64,000 nt of DNA from Halomonas binhaiensis (GTDB lineage Bacteria > Pseudomonadota > Gammaproteobacteria > Pseudomonadales > Halomonadaceae). Made by a program: the position numbers and the translations under genes. The notes beneath the pieces are model-generated. The model saw nothing but the letters and a program-made list of their open reading frames with translations. It was not told where the DNA came from and did not search any database. Below are positions 26,485-36,108 of this stretch, piece after piece (position 1 is the first letter of the stretch; each line of letters starts with the position of its first letter). Where the stretch lies: contig NZ_CP038437.2 in the NCBI RefSeq assembly GCF_008329985.2, forward strand, positions 2,728,001 to 2,792,000, in the 5' to 3' direction.

Positions 26485-27654
26485 ATGCACAGCCCCTACA
26501 CCCCCATGGACTTTGGCCTGGACGAGACCCTGGTCATGCTGCGCGATCAAGTCAATGCCTTCGCCCGAGGCGAGATTGCGCCACGCGCTGCCGAGATCGA
26601 TGCCAACAACGAGTTCCCCAATGATCTATGGCAGAAATTTGGCGACATGGGACTACTGGGCATCACGGTCCCTGAAGAAGATGGAGGCAGCGGCATGGGC
26701 TATCTGGCCCATTGCATCGCCATGGAAGAAATCTCACGTGCCAGCGCTTCGGTTGCCCTGTCCTACGGCGCTCACTCCAACCTTTGCGTCAACCAGATCA
26801 AACTCAATGCCAGCCCCGAACAGAAAGCCAAGTACCTACCGAAACTGATCAGTGGCGAGCATGTGGGCGCCCTGGCCATGTCGGAGCCTGGCGCCGGTTC
26901 TGACGTCGTTTCCATGAAACTGCGTGCGCGCAAGGATGGCGACCGCTACATCCTCAACGGCAACAAGATGTGGATTACCAATGGTCCTGATGCCGATGTA
27001 CTGGTCGTATATGCCAAGACCGACCCGGAAGCGGGCTCCAAGGGCATTACGGCCTTCATCATCGAAAAAGGCTTCAAGGGGTTCTCCACCGCTCAGAAGC
27101 TCGACAAGCTGGGCATGCGTGGCTCCAATACCTGTGAACTGGTCTTCGAAGACTGCGAAGTTCCGACTGAAAATGTTCTTGGTGAAGTGAACAGAGGCGT
27201 GCGCGTGCTGATGAGTGGCCTCGACTTCGAGCGCACCGTATTGGCAGCAGGCCCCATCGGTATCATGCAGGCTGCCATGGATGTGGTCGTGCCCTATATC
27301 CACGAACGCAAGCAGTTCAACCAATCTATTGGTGAGTTCCAACTGGTCCAGGGCAAGCTGGCTGATATGTACACCACACTGAATGCTTGCCGCGCCTATC
27401 TCTACACCGTTGCCGCTGCCTGCGACCGAGGCCAGAGTTCGCGCAAGGATGCCGCCGGCGTCATTCTCTACTGCGCGGAAAAAGCGACCCAGGTTGCCCT
27501 TGATGCCATCCAGTTACTTGGCGGCAATGGCTATATCAATGAATTCCCCACAGGCCGCCTGTTGCGCGATGCCAAGCTCTACGAGATCGGCGCAGGAACC
27601 AGCGAGATCCGCCGCATGCTGATCGGTCGTGAACTGTTCAACGAATCACGGTGA
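26485..27654 (+). CDS. liuA: Isovaleryl-CoA dehydrogenase
   Basis: This flavoprotein oxidises isovaleryl-CoA to 3-methylcrotonyl-CoA in leucine breakdown, passing electrons to ETF. Acyl-CoA dehydrogenase signatures are present: [31 protein letters not shown] and the C-terminal [20 protein letters not shown], followed by [17 protein letters not shown]. The isovaleryl-type catalytic Glu within LDFERTV is consistent with the IVD subfamily. ATG 26485 gives 389 residues and a normal N-terminus ([15 protein letters not shown]); ATG 26473 is possible. It is the first gene of liuABCDE. Confidence 0.93.
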   Translation: MHSPYTPMDFGLDETLVMLRDQVNAFARGEIAPRAAEIDANNEFPNDLWQKFGDMGLLGITVPEEDGGSGMGYLAHCIAMEEISRASASVALSYGAHSNLCVNQIKLNASPEQKAKYLPKLISGEHVGALAMSEPGAGSDVVSMKLRARKDGDRYILNGNKMWITNGPDADVLVVYAKTDPEAGSKGITAFIIEKGFKGFSTAQKLDKLGMRGSNTCELVFEDCEVPTENVLGEVNRGVRVLMSGLDFERTVLAAGPIGIMQAAMDVVVPYIHERKQFNQSIGEFQLVQGKLADMYTTLNACRAYLYTVAAACDRGQSSRKDAAGVILYCAEKATQVALDAIQLLGGNGYINEFPTGRLLRDAKLYEIGAGTSEIRRMLIGRELFNESR

Positions 27655-27658
27655 TCCT

Positions 27659-29266
27659 ATGGCGATTCTGGATACTCGTATCAATACGCGCTCCCAGGAC
27701 TTTCAGACCAAGGACGCCACCATGCGTGCCGAAGTCGATAAGCTCCTGTCCTTGACCGATGCCATCCGCCAGGGCGGCGGAGAAAAGGCCCGACAGCGCC
27801 ATGAATCACGCGGCAAGCTGTTCGTGCGTGATCGTATCGATCACTTGATCGATGAAGGTTCGCCATTCCTCGAATTCTCTGCCCTGGCCGCCCGCGACAT
27901 GTACGACACCGATGTGCCTGCTGCCGGCATCATCACGGGCATCGGTCGTGTCAGTGGCGTGGAGTGCATGATTGTTGCCAACGATGCCACGGTCAAGGGC
28001 GGCACCTACTTCCCCATGACCGTGAAAAAGCACTTGCGTGCCCAGGAGATTGCCCGCAAGCATCGCCTGCCCTGCGTTTACCTGGTGGACTCCGGGGGTG
28101 CTTTCCTGCCACGCCAGGACGAAGTGTTTCCCGACCGTGATCATTTCGGCCGTATCTTCTATAACCAGGCAACGCTGTCGGCAGAGGGAATACCGCAGAT
28201 TGCCGTCGTCATGGGCTCGTGCACTGCAGGCGGTGCTTATGTGCCAGCCATGGCCGACGAGTCAATCATCGTCAGACAGCAAGGCACCATCTTCCTCGGT
28301 GGGCCGCCTCTGGTAAAAGCGGCCACCGGCGAGAATATCAGCGCTGAAGATCTTGGTGGAGCGGACGTACACACTCGCATCAGCGGCGTAGCCGATCACC
28401 TGGCCGATAACGATGCTCATGCCCTGCAGCTGGCCCGCCGCTGTGTCGCACGCCTCAACTGGCAAAAGCGCGGATCTTTGAAGATGGCGGAACCTCGTCC
28501 TCCCAGGTTCGCCCCCGAAGAGCTCTACGGCATCGTCGGCACCGATCTGAAAAAGCCCTTTGATGTACGCGAAGTCATCGCTCGTATCGTCGACGACTCT
28601 GAATTCGATGAGTTCAAGCGCTACTACGGCGACACTCTGGTCACCGGATTTGCCCATATTCACGGCTATCCTGTAGGCATCATCGCCAACAACGGCGTGC
28701 TGTTCTCGGAAAGCGCCGTCAAAGGGGCTCACTTCATCGAACTCTGCGCCCAGCGCAGAATTCCCTTGGTATTCCTGCAGAACATCACCGGCTTCATGGT
28801 CGGTTCCAAGTACGAACACGAAGGCATTGCCAAGCATGGCGCCAAACTGGTTACTGCAGTGGCCTGCGCCAAGGTCCCCAAGTACACCGTGCTGATTGGC
28901 GGCAGTTTTGGTGCAGGCAACTATGGTATGTGCGGGCGTGCCTACGACCCTCACCTGCTGTTCATGTGGCCCAACGCTCGCATCTCGGTCATGGGAGGCG
29001 AACAAGCCGCAGGGGTGCTGGCCCAGGTCAAGCGTGAACAGATCGAACGGTCCGGTGAGAGCTGGTCTGCAGAGCAGGAGGAAGCCTTCAAGCAACCGAC
29101 TCGCGACCAGTATGAACACCAAGGACACCCGACCTATGCCAGCGCACGCCTATGGGATGACGGTGTCATCGATCCGGCCCAGACTCGGGATGTCCTTGGC
29201 TTGTCCCTGGCCGCCGCCATGAATGCCGACATCGAAGAGACCCGCTTCGGCGTGTTCCGCATGTAG
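27659..29266 (+). CDS. liuB: Methylcrotonyl-CoA carboxylase carboxyltransferase subunit
   Basis: This beta subunit moves the carboxyl group from biotin on LiuD to 3-methylcrotonyl-CoA. The 535-residue protein has the paired N and C carboxyltransferase (crotonase-like) domains. Landmarks are [20 protein letters not shown], the oxyanion-forming [19 protein letters not shown] and [23 protein letters not shown] 27659 lies 4 nt after the liuA stop; the longer frame from 27629 overlaps liuA and is non-homologous. It is part of liuABCDE. Confidence 0.95.
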   Translation: MAILDTRINTRSQDFQTKDATMRAEVDKLLSLTDAIRQGGGEKARQRHESRGKLFVRDRIDHLIDEGSPFLEFSALAARDMYDTDVPAAGIITGIGRVSGVECMIVANDATVKGGTYFPMTVKKHLRAQEIARKHRLPCVYLVDSGGAFLPRQDEVFPDRDHFGRIFYNQATLSAEGIPQIAVVMGSCTAGGAYVPAMADESIIVRQQGTIFLGGPPLVKAATGENISAEDLGGADVHTRISGVADHLADNDAHALQLARRCVARLNWQKRGSLKMAEPRPPRFAPEELYGIVGTDLKKPFDVREVIARIVDDSEFDEFKRYYGDTLVTGFAHIHGYPVGIIANNGVLFSESAVKGAHFIELCAQRRIPLVFLQNITGFMVGSKYEHEGIAKHGAKLVTAVACAKVPKYTVLIGGSFGAGNYGMCGRAYDPHLLFMWPNARISVMGGEQAAGVLAQVKREQIERSGESWSAEQEEAFKQPTRDQYEHQGHPTYASARLWDDGVIDPAQTRDVLGLSLAAAMNADIEETRFGVFRM

Positions 29267-29295
29267 CGCCCAACGTTATTCGACAGAGGTCCAAG

Positions 29296-30129
29296 ATGCC
29301 TGACAGCTCCCTTTCACAACTGCGTATCGATGAACGTGGTGTGGCCTACCTGACCTTGGCCCGTCCCAAGGTTCATAACGCTTTTGATGATGTGCTGATC
29401 GAGGAACTGAACCAGCATCTGGTCAGCCTCGCTGAAGCAGCACTACGTAGCGAAGTTCGCGTCGTGGTGTTGGGCTCCACTGGCAAGAGCTTTTCTGCTG
29501 GAGCCGACCTGAACTGGATGAAGCGCATGGTCGACTATGATGTTGAAGACAATCTGGCCGACTCACGCAAGCTGTCTGCCCTGATGCACGGCCTTGATAC
29601 GCTCCCCTGCCCGACCATTGCACGAGTCCAGGGAGCCGCCTTTGGCGGAGCTGTCGGCCTTGCCGCCTGCTGCGATATCGTCATCGCTGCCGACTGTGCG
29701 AAATTCTGCCTCTCCGAAGTCCGTATCGGCCTGTCACCGGCCGTCATCAGCCCTTATGTACAGCGTGCCATTGGCTCTCGCCAGATGCGACGGTATGCAC
29801 TGACAGCAGAAGTCATCAATGCTGAGACGGCCCAGAAGCTGGGCTTGGCCCATCAGGTCGTAGCACTGGATGAGCTCGACACTGCCGTGGATGGCATGCT
29901 CGACACCCTTCTCGCCACATCACCCCAGGCCAGCCGTGCCACCAAGGACCTGCTCTCGGTAGTGGCCAGAGCTCCGGACAGCGATGAGACTCGCGAACAC
30001 ACCTGCCGCGTCATCAGTCAATTGCGCGTCAGTGACGAGGGCCAAAAAGGGCTGGCCAGTTTTTTCGACAAGCGTCGCCCCTCTTGGACCATCGATATTT
30101 CTCCATCACAAAAACGTCCGCAACAATAA
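29296..30129 (+). CDS. liuC: Methylglutaconyl-CoA hydratase (enoyl-CoA hydratase family)
   Basis: This enzyme hydrates 3-methylglutaconyl-CoA to HMG-CoA. The 277-residue protein has the crotonase fold with oxyanion-hole segments SFSAGADLNWMKRM and VQGAAFGGAVGLAACCDIVI, and LSEVRIGLSPAVISPYV, where the catalytic glutamate is expected. Its position between the two carboxylase subunits supports the specific function. A ribosome site (AGAGG) lies before ATG 29296. Confidence 0.93.
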   Translation: MPDSSLSQLRIDERGVAYLTLARPKVHNAFDDVLIEELNQHLVSLAEAALRSEVRVVVLGSTGKSFSAGADLNWMKRMVDYDVEDNLADSRKLSALMHGLDTLPCPTIARVQGAAFGGAVGLAACCDIVIAADCAKFCLSEVRIGLSPAVISPYVQRAIGSRQMRRYALTAEVINAETAQKLGLAHQVVALDELDTAVDGMLDTLLATSPQASRATKDLLSVVARAPDSDETREHTCRVISQLRVSDEGQKGLASFFDKRRPSWTIDISPSQKRPQQ

Positions 30130-30141
30130 GGAGCGCCGCTC

Positions 30142-32244
30142 ATGAGACCTTCCTCCACCAACGGCGCCAGTGACCACATCAAGAGCCGGCGTTTCGATAC
30201 GCTGCTGATTGCCAACCGCGGTGAAATTGCCTGTCGTGTGATGCGAACCGCCCGACGACTGGGCCTGCGAACCGTGGCGGTATATTCCGATGCCGATGCC
30301 AATGCCCTTCACGTACGTGAAGCGGACGAAGCTATCCGGCTTGGGCCTGCCGCTGCCCGCGAAAGCTACCTGGATGTGAACAAGGTCATCGATGCCGCCC
30401 GCCGCAGTGGTGCCGAAGCCATCCATCCGGGCTACGGCTTCCTTTCCGAAAACGGTGGTTTCGTACACGCATGCGACGATGCCGACATTGTCTTCGTCGG
30501 GCCTCCCGCTTCTGCGATTGCTGCCATGGGAGATAAATCCGCAGCCAAGACACGCATGACCCAAGCCGGGGTGCCGTTGGTCCCGGGATATCATGGAGAC
30601 AATCAGGAGGATGCCCTGCTCAAGGCCGAGGCCGACAGGATGGGCTATCCCGTATTGCTCAAGGCCAGCGCGGGTGGCGGTGGAAAAGGCATGCGCGTCG
30701 TCGAGACCTCTGCTGCCTTCCAGGCCGCTCTAGAAGGCTGTCGCCGGGAGTCGCTTGCCGCCTTTGGTGACGATCGCATGTTGATCGAGAAATATCTGAC
30801 ACAGCCACGTCACGTGGAAGTTCAGGTGTTCTGTGACACCCAGGGCAATGGTGTCTATCTGTTCGAGCGTGATTGCAGCGTGCAACGCCGTCACCAGAAA
30901 GTACTCGAAGAAGCTCCTGCCCCGGGCATGAGCGAGGATCTGCGCCGTGACATGGGCGAGGCTGCGGTACGCGCGGCCCGAGAGATAGGCTATGTCGGCG
31001 CAGGTACAGTGGAATTTCTTCTCGATGCAGACCAGCAGTTCTATTTCATGGAGATGAATACTCGTCTCCAGGTGGAGCACCCTGTCACCGAAATGATCAC
31101 GGGACAGGACCTGGTCGAGTGGCAACTACGCATTGCCATGGGAGAACCACTGCCACTCAGCCAGGAGGAACTGGCCATCAAGGGCCACAGTTTTGAAGCC
31201 CGTCTCTATGCAGAAGATCCTGACAATGATTTCCTGCCGGCCACGGGACAGCTACGCCGCTTCAGACTGGATCTCGAGGGGGCTTCCCTGTTGCCTGAAC
31301 AGGTACGCCTGGATAGTGGTGTGGAAAGCGGTGATAGCGTTTCCATGCACTACGACCCGATGCTGGCAAAGCTGATCGTCCATGGCCCTGACCGCAGCGC
31401 CGCCCTGGCTACGCTCAACCGCGCCCTGGCCGCACTGGATGTACAAGGCGTCGTGACCAACCGAGGCTTCTTGATGCGCTTGGCCAGCCATCCAGCCTTT
31501 CATGCAGCCGAGCTGGATACTCGTTTTATCGAGCGCCATGAAGACAGCCTGTTCGCCGCCCATGGCCTGTCCCGCGATAGCCTGGCGTCCGCCGCCCTGA
31601 TCGCGTTGCATCAGTTGGCTCGAGAGTGCGAAAGCACCTCTCCCTGGGACCGTCACGATGGTTTCCGGATCAATGGTCCTCGTCGCATTCGCATCTTCCT
31701 TTGCGACCCCAAGGAAGGCATGACCAAGAACCCGGCATCCCGCGCCTTGGTTGAAGGCAGCTACCACCCCAGCGATAGCGCATGGCAGCTCAAGGTGACG
31801 CCTGCCGACCAGGAGATGTCGACCCACTCGGCCTGCCTGACCACGCTGTCTGGAGATGCTGTCGCGATCACTCTGGATGGACACCGTCATCGCATGTTGG
31901 CTCGCCGCGATGGTAATGAGATCGTGCTGACCACCCCGCTCTCACCCGGGATGCAGGGCGAAGTCCGCCTGTTCTGGCGCCGTATCGACACGATTGACCA
32001 CGGCCAGCATGAAGAGGAATCGACACTGACGGCCCCCATGCACGGTACCGTGGTCGCGCTGCTGGTAGAACCCGGCAAATCCGTGGCCAAGGGTGATGCC
32101 TTGATGGTAATGGAAGCCATGAAGATGGAGCACACCCTGACTGCCCCAGTCGATGGAAGTGTGGAAAGCTTCCACTTCCAGGCTGGTGATACAGTAGGTC
32201 AGGGTGATGTACTGCTCGACTTCTCTGCTGCCGAAACAGATTGA
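30142..32244 (+). CDS. liuD: Methylcrotonyl-CoA carboxylase biotin-carrying subunit
   Basis: This alpha subunit carboxylates its own biotin with ATP and bicarbonate. The 700-residue protein runs through a biotin carboxylase domain (about residues 14-460, starting DTLLIANRGEIACRVMRTAR, with the ATP grasp KASAGGGGKGMRVV and EMNTRLQVEHPVTE), a linker domain, and a C-terminal biotin carrier. The biotin site is VMEAMKMEHTL, with the modified lysine near residue 660. Start ATG 30142 follows AGGAG. It is part of liuABCDE. Confidence 0.96.
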   Translation: MRPSSTNGASDHIKSRRFDTLLIANRGEIACRVMRTARRLGLRTVAVYSDADANALHVREADEAIRLGPAAARESYLDVNKVIDAARRSGAEAIHPGYGFLSENGGFVHACDDADIVFVGPPASAIAAMGDKSAAKTRMTQAGVPLVPGYHGDNQEDALLKAEADRMGYPVLLKASAGGGGKGMRVVETSAAFQAALEGCRRESLAAFGDDRMLIEKYLTQPRHVEVQVFCDTQGNGVYLFERDCSVQRRHQKVLEEAPAPGMSEDLRRDMGEAAVRAAREIGYVGAGTVEFLLDADQQFYFMEMNTRLQVEHPVTEMITGQDLVEWQLRIAMGEPLPLSQEELAIKGHSFEARLYAEDPDNDFLPATGQLRRFRLDLEGASLLPEQVRLDSGVESGDSVSMHYDPMLAKLIVHGPDRSAALATLNRALAALDVQGVVTNRGFLMRLASHPAFHAAELDTRFIERHEDSLFAAHGLSRDSLASAALIALHQLARECESTSPWDRHDGFRINGPRRIRIFLCDPKEGMTKNPASRALVEGSYHPSDSAWQLKVTPADQEMSTHSACLTTLSGDAVAITLDGHRHRMLARRDGNEIVLTTPLSPGMQGEVRLFWRRIDTIDHGQHEEESTLTAPMHGTVVALLVEPGKSVAKGDALMVMEAMKMEHTLTAPVDGSVESFHFQAGDTVGQGDVLLDFSAAETD

Positions 32245-32274
32245 TGATTCAACAATATTGAAAAGGAGCCCCTC

Positions 32275-33186
32275 ATGGCCCTACCCGCTTCTGTGCGCCT
32301 GGTCGAAGTCGGTCCTCGCGACGGTTTACAGAATGAACCTGAGCCGATTTCCACCGAGATCAAGCTGGAGCTGATCGAGCGCCTGGCCGATGCCGGCCAT
32401 ACCCATATTGAAGCGGCCAGTTTTGTATCACCCAAATGGGTACCACAGATGGCCGACCACAGCCAGGTCATGCGAGCCTTGATGCATGAAGGCAAGGGTC
32501 GCCCAGACATCAACTATTCCGCGCTGACCCCAAACCTGAAAGGCCTGGAAGAAGCCCTCGCCTCAGGGGTTCAGGAAGTCGCGGTATTCGGCGCCGCATC
32601 CGAATCGTTCTCGCAGAAGAATATCAACTGCTCCATCGCCGAGTCTCTGGAGCGCTTCGCACCGGTTGTCGAACGTGCACGTGCCGAAGGCGTACGAGTG
32701 CGCGGCTATGTCTCCTGCGTGCTCGGCTGTCCCTACGAAGGAGAAATCTCTCCTGCCATGGTCGCCCAGGTGACCAGAGCCTTGGATGACATGGGCTGTT
32801 ATGAAGTCTCGCTGGGCGACACCATCGGTACCGGAACCCCGCTCAAGGCCAAGCGCATGCTCGAAGCCGTGGCCAGGGAGGTCCCCATGGAGCGCCTGGC
32901 CGCACACTTCCACGATACCTATGGCCAGGCATTGGCCAACCTGATGGCAGTGCTCGAAGAAGGAGTGGCTGTCGTGGACAGTTCTGTGGCAGGCCTTGGG
33001 GGCTGCCCCTACGCCAAGGGTGCTGCAGGTAATGTGGCTACCGAAGATGTGGTCTATCTGCTCAAGGGTCTGGGCATTCAGTGCAGTGTGGACCTGGAAC
33101 GCATCGCAGCAGTAGGTGACTGGATGACGCGCACCATCAATCGCCCCAATCGCTCCAAGGCAGGAGTCGCCCTTTCCAGCCGCTGA
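32275..33186 (+). CDS. liuE: Hydroxymethylglutaryl-CoA lyase
   Basis: This enzyme cleaves HMG-CoA to acetyl-CoA and acetoacetate, the last step of leucine breakdown. The 303-residue TIM barrel begins with VRLVEVGPRDGLQNEPEPIS (the DGLQNE metal and substrate loop). It carries HFHDTYGQALANLMAV and the cysteine-containing signature SSVAGLGGCPYAKGAAGNVA. A ribosome site AAGGAG precedes ATG 32275. It is the last gene of liuABCDE. Confidence 0.96.
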   Translation: MALPASVRLVEVGPRDGLQNEPEPISTEIKLELIERLADAGHTHIEAASFVSPKWVPQMADHSQVMRALMHEGKGRPDINYSALTPNLKGLEEALASGVQEVAVFGAASESFSQKNINCSIAESLERFAPVVERARAEGVRVRGYVSCVLGCPYEGEISPAMVAQVTRALDDMGCYEVSLGDTIGTGTPLKAKRMLEAVAREVPMERLAAHFHDTYGQALANLMAVLEEGVAVVDSSVAGLGGCPYAKGAAGNVATEDVVYLLKGLGIQCSVDLERIAAVGDWMTRTINRPNRSKAGVALSSR

Positions 33187-33221
33187 CCGGCAACTCATGC
33201 GCTTTTGTTGATAGCCCCCAT

Positions 33222-33258
33222 CTCAGGGAAGCCTGGAATGCGACAGCGTTTCCCTGAG
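33222..33258 (+). terminator. Weak hairpin after liuE
   Basis: CTCAGGGAA and TTCCCTGAG form a 9-bp stem around a 19-nt loop, 36 bp after the liu operon. There is no T-run. Confidence 0.4.
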
Positions 33259-33369
33259 GCAGATAATCAAGCAGAATTCGGAACTTCCATCGAATCGGTT
33301 AGAATGTCGCGGCCACCCAAGGTGGTTGCCTGAATTTTGTCTTGGCGCTTTCTCAAGGAGAGACACTGC

Positions 33370-33759
33370 ATGAAAATCGCTTGGCTTGCTGCCACTGCCC
33401 TGACCATTACCCTCGCAGGCTGCGCTGGGGGCCAATCCGATGCTCGTCAAGAGACAAAGTCCGCCGCAAAGCCCCAGACGACACTGGCCCAAACCAACAC
33501 CTTCAATGCAAGAACTGCCATCTACACCTGTGACAGCGGCAGTGTCTTCACCATGGAATTCACGGCCCCGGAAACAGCGACGATGCATCTCAACGGTCAT
33601 GGGCAAAGCATCGAGCTTGCGCCGCAAAATGGCGCTTCAGGTATGGCAATGGACTATGTTTCTGCCGATGGTCGCTATCAGTTCAATGGCAAGGGGATGA
33701 CCGCTATTGTCACCATGCCCAAGATGGCTCCGGCCAGGTGTTTCACTTCCAATTACTGA
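33370..33759 (+). CDS. MliC-family lipoprotein (putative C-type lysozyme inhibitor)
   Basis: This 129-residue lipoprotein precursor has a lipobox, LAGC, at Cys18. After an Ala/Gln-rich linker comes an MliC-like beta-barrel domain: YTCDSGSVFTMEF, ATMHLNGHGQSIEL, SGMAMDYVSADGRYQFNGKG, and a terminal cysteine (ARCFTSNY) that would pair with the YTCD cysteine. MliC/PliC proteins bind the active site of c-type lysozymes at the outer membrane. ATG 33370 has AAGGAGAG upstream. Family membership is likely; actual lysozyme inhibition is inferred. Confidence 0.8.
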   Translation: MKIAWLAATALTITLAGCAGGQSDARQETKSAAKPQTTLAQTNTFNARTAIYTCDSGSVFTMEFTAPETATMHLNGHGQSIELAPQNGASGMAMDYVSADGRYQFNGKGMTAIVTMPKMAPARCFTSNY

Positions 33760-33780
33760 ACCCTTAGCACTAAATATTTC

Positions 33781-33812
33781 GCAGCCGGCGCAACATCGCA
33801 CCGGCTGCTTTA
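33781..33812 (+). terminator. Intrinsic terminator after the MliC-like gene
   Basis: GCAGCCGG and CCGGCTGC pair around a 12-nt loop, followed by TTTAT, between convergent genes. Confidence 0.75.
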
Positions 33813-33854
33813 TGGGAGTTTCTAGCCATAGTTCACAACGGCCTCCCTACTGGC

Positions 33855-34454
33855 CTAGCCCAGGATCATCACCACACAGGCTGCCGTCATGGCGCCCATG
33901 GTGCCATTGAACCAGCGCCAGCTGGTGGCTGACTTGAGCACTCTGCCAATTGCCGTACCAAATCCCGCCCACAGTGCAATACAGGGCAAGCCCACCAATT
34001 CCGCCACTCCTGCCAGCAACAGCGCATTCAGCCACGGGTTACCGGATTCTGGTAAAAACCCTGCCATCAGCGCAATTCCCATCACCCAAGCCTTGGGATT
34101 TGCGAACTGAAAAGCGGCTGCCTGCCAGAAGTCCAAAGGGCGAGCACCTTCCGTTCTGAATTGAGGCGGTGGGGCTGTGGCGATCTTCCAGGCCAGATAC
34201 AGCAAATACACACTGCCTACTACCTTGAGCACGCTCTGCACCGCGGGATAACGCTCGAACACGACGCCCAGCCCCAAGGCAATGCTGGCGAACAAGACAA
34301 AGCAGCCAGCCAGAATGCCAAACAAGTGCGGCAACGTACGCATGAAACCGTAATTCGCCCCGGATGCCGTGAGCATGACATTGTTGGGTCCCGGAGTGAT
34401 GGTCATGGAGACCATGAACAGCGCGGCGGGAACCAGGAATGCCCAGTCTTCCAT
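33855..34454 (-). CDS. LysE/RhtB-family exporter
   Basis: This 199-residue inner-membrane protein has about six helices and is probably an amino acid or metabolite exporter. The family signature MTITPGPNNVMLTASGANYG lies near the N-terminus, with FANPKAWVMGIALMAGFLP in the middle. ATG 34454 (MEDWAFLVPAALFMV) follows GAGGAG; the frame back to 34547 is non-homologous. It is divergent from a MocR-type regulator over a 121-bp gap, a common arrangement in which the regulator controls the exporter. Confidence 0.88.
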   Translation of the reverse strand: MEDWAFLVPAALFMVSMTITPGPNNVMLTASGANYGFMRTLPHLFGILAGCFVLFASIALGLGVVFERYPAVQSVLKVVGSVYLLYLAWKIATAPPPQFRTEGARPLDFWQAAAFQFANPKAWVMGIALMAGFLPESGNPWLNALLLAGVAELVGLPCIALWAGFGTAIGRVLKSATSWRWFNGTMGAMTAACVVMILG

Positions 34455-34489
34455 AACGGTCTCCTCAACCTTTTCTAGAATTAAACCCC

Positions 34490-34554
34490 TACAATTTACA
34501 TATCTACGCCTATCAATAGCGCTGAATATTGAGCATAATGAGTACAATTTTTAC
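34490..34554. promoter_or_regulatory. Direct repeats in the LysE-MocR divergent promoter region
   Basis: TACAATTTACAT (34490-34501) and TACAATTTTTAC (34543-34554) are direct repeats about 53 bp apart. MocR-type regulators such as PdxR and GabR bind direct repeats, so these are candidate operator half-sites. Confidence 0.5.
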
Positions 34555-34575
34555 GTCAAAGGTTTTATTGTCACC

Positions 34576-35988
34576 ATGACAATCTGGGTCCCGGAATTTG
34601 GTGCTTCAGCGCCTGATGCCAAGGCCATTCCTCGCTATCGCCAGATTGCAGAGTCCATCGGCAAGGCCATCGAAGCAGGCGAATTGAGCCCCGGAGACAG
34701 ACTGCCTCCTCAACGCCAGTTGGCTGATCGGCTGAATGTCACCGTCGGCACCGTCACCCGCGCCTATAACGAGGCCCATCATCTTGGCTGGGTCCAGTCT
34801 CGGGTCGGCAGCGGTACCTATGTCCGCGACCAGGATTCGTCCACTGCCTCAGCCTTTGGCATGCAGCCACGCGAATGCAGCGATGGCGTCATCGACATGA
34901 GCCTGAGTTTCGCCCCTCCCCACCCCTGGCGCCAGCAATGCCTTGGCGAAGTATTGGCTTCCATCGCCAGCGACCCTGCTACCGTTGCGGAAGTCGGCGA
35001 ATATCAAGCGGACATTGGCACGCCCCATCACCGCCAGGCACTCGCAGCCTGGCTCAACAACCTGTCATTTCCGGTGTTTGGCTCATTGATCGTGACCCAG
35101 GGGGGTCAGCATGGCATCGATCTCTGCCTGAGAATCCTCACACGCCCTGGCGACCTGGTGGCTGCCGATGCCTTGACCTATCCCGGCTTCAACAGCGCGG
35201 CACGTCACGCACATCTCAAGACACTGGGAATTCCGCTGGATGAATACGGTATGGACATAGCGGCTCTGGAACGCTTGTGCCAACGCCAGGTACCCAGCCT
35301 GGTCTATGTCACCCCGGATCAGAACAACCCCACGGGAGCCCAGTTGACAGAAGAAAGGCGCATCCAACTGGCTGAGCTCGCCAGGAGGCACGACTTCTGG
35401 ATTATAGAGGACAGCGTTCAGTACGTACCCTCTGCAGACCGAGGCACCTCCATGGCAGACCTGGCACCCGAACGTACCCTGCATATCTTCAGTACGTCGA
35501 AACTACTGTCAGGAGGATTGCGGGTCGGCACCTTGCAGGTGCCGGATGTGCTGCGAGAACGACTTGGAAGCGCATTGCGCGCCCAATCCTGGATGGTACC
35601 CCCTTTGATGGTGGAAGCAGCCTGTCGCTGGATCGCCTCTCCCCGCGCGCAGCAGCTCCATGACTGGCAGGTGGAAGAACTCCAGTTCCGCCAGAAACTA
35701 GCCCAGCAGCGCCTGGCGGCGTATCACCCACGTGGCCTGGCACGGGGTTCCAACCTGTGGCTACCTCTGCCAGAAGGCCGACGCGCCAGTGAAGTGCACG
35801 CCTTGCTCGATCAAGCTGGTGTTCGTGTCGCGACGCCAGAACCGTTCTGCACGGGGAGCGAAGCCGCCCCACAGGCACTGCGCCTATGCGTTGGCTCTCC
35901 GGATAGCCGCGATGCCCTGGAGCGCGCGTTGAACATCATCCTGGAAGTGCTGGAACATGAAGGCACTTCTCCCTGGAGTACGCTGTAG
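34576..35988 (+). CDS. MocR-family (GntR-aminotransferase fusion) transcriptional regulator
   Basis: This 470-residue regulator has an N-terminal GntR winged helix (about residues 15-80: PRYRQIAESIGKAIEAGELS, LPPQRQLADRLNVTVGTVTR) and a C-terminal fold-type I aminotransferase domain that binds PLP. The Schiff-base lysine lies in IFSTSKLLSGGLRVG and substrate and cofactor motifs in YVTPDQNNPTGAQLTEERR. ATG 34576 is chosen; a frame open from 34369 overlaps the divergent exporter and is spurious. The effector is unknown. The LysE-type exporter opposite is the obvious regulatory target. Confidence 0.9.
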   Translation: MTIWVPEFGASAPDAKAIPRYRQIAESIGKAIEAGELSPGDRLPPQRQLADRLNVTVGTVTRAYNEAHHLGWVQSRVGSGTYVRDQDSSTASAFGMQPRECSDGVIDMSLSFAPPHPWRQQCLGEVLASIASDPATVAEVGEYQADIGTPHHRQALAAWLNNLSFPVFGSLIVTQGGQHGIDLCLRILTRPGDLVAADALTYPGFNSAARHAHLKTLGIPLDEYGMDIAALERLCQRQVPSLVYVTPDQNNPTGAQLTEERRIQLAELARRHDFWIIEDSVQYVPSADRGTSMADLAPERTLHIFSTSKLLSGGLRVGTLQVPDVLRERLGSALRAQSWMVPPLMVEAACRWIASPRAQQLHDWQVEELQFRQKLAQQRLAAYHPRGLARGSNLWLPLPEGRRASEVHALLDQAGVRVATPEPFCTGSEAAPQALRLCVGSPDSRDALERALNIILEVLEHEGTSPWSTL

Positions 35989-36042
35989 ACATACGTCATG
36001 GAGCCAGTGCCTCACGCCTTCATCAGGAAACATACGGCCCAG

Positions 36043-36083
36043 AACCATCAAGCCCAGCGGCAACAACGCTGGGCTTGATGGTT
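36043..36083. terminator. Perfect 17-bp hairpin between mocR and pmbA
   Basis: AACCATCAAGCCCAGCG (36043-36059) pairs without mismatch with CGCTGGGCTTGATGGTT (36067-36083) around a 7-nt loop. It lies between convergent genes and probably terminates both, although a U-run is missing. Confidence 0.7.
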
Positions 36084-36108
36084 CATTCTGTCAGGAGACT
36101 AACAGGCT

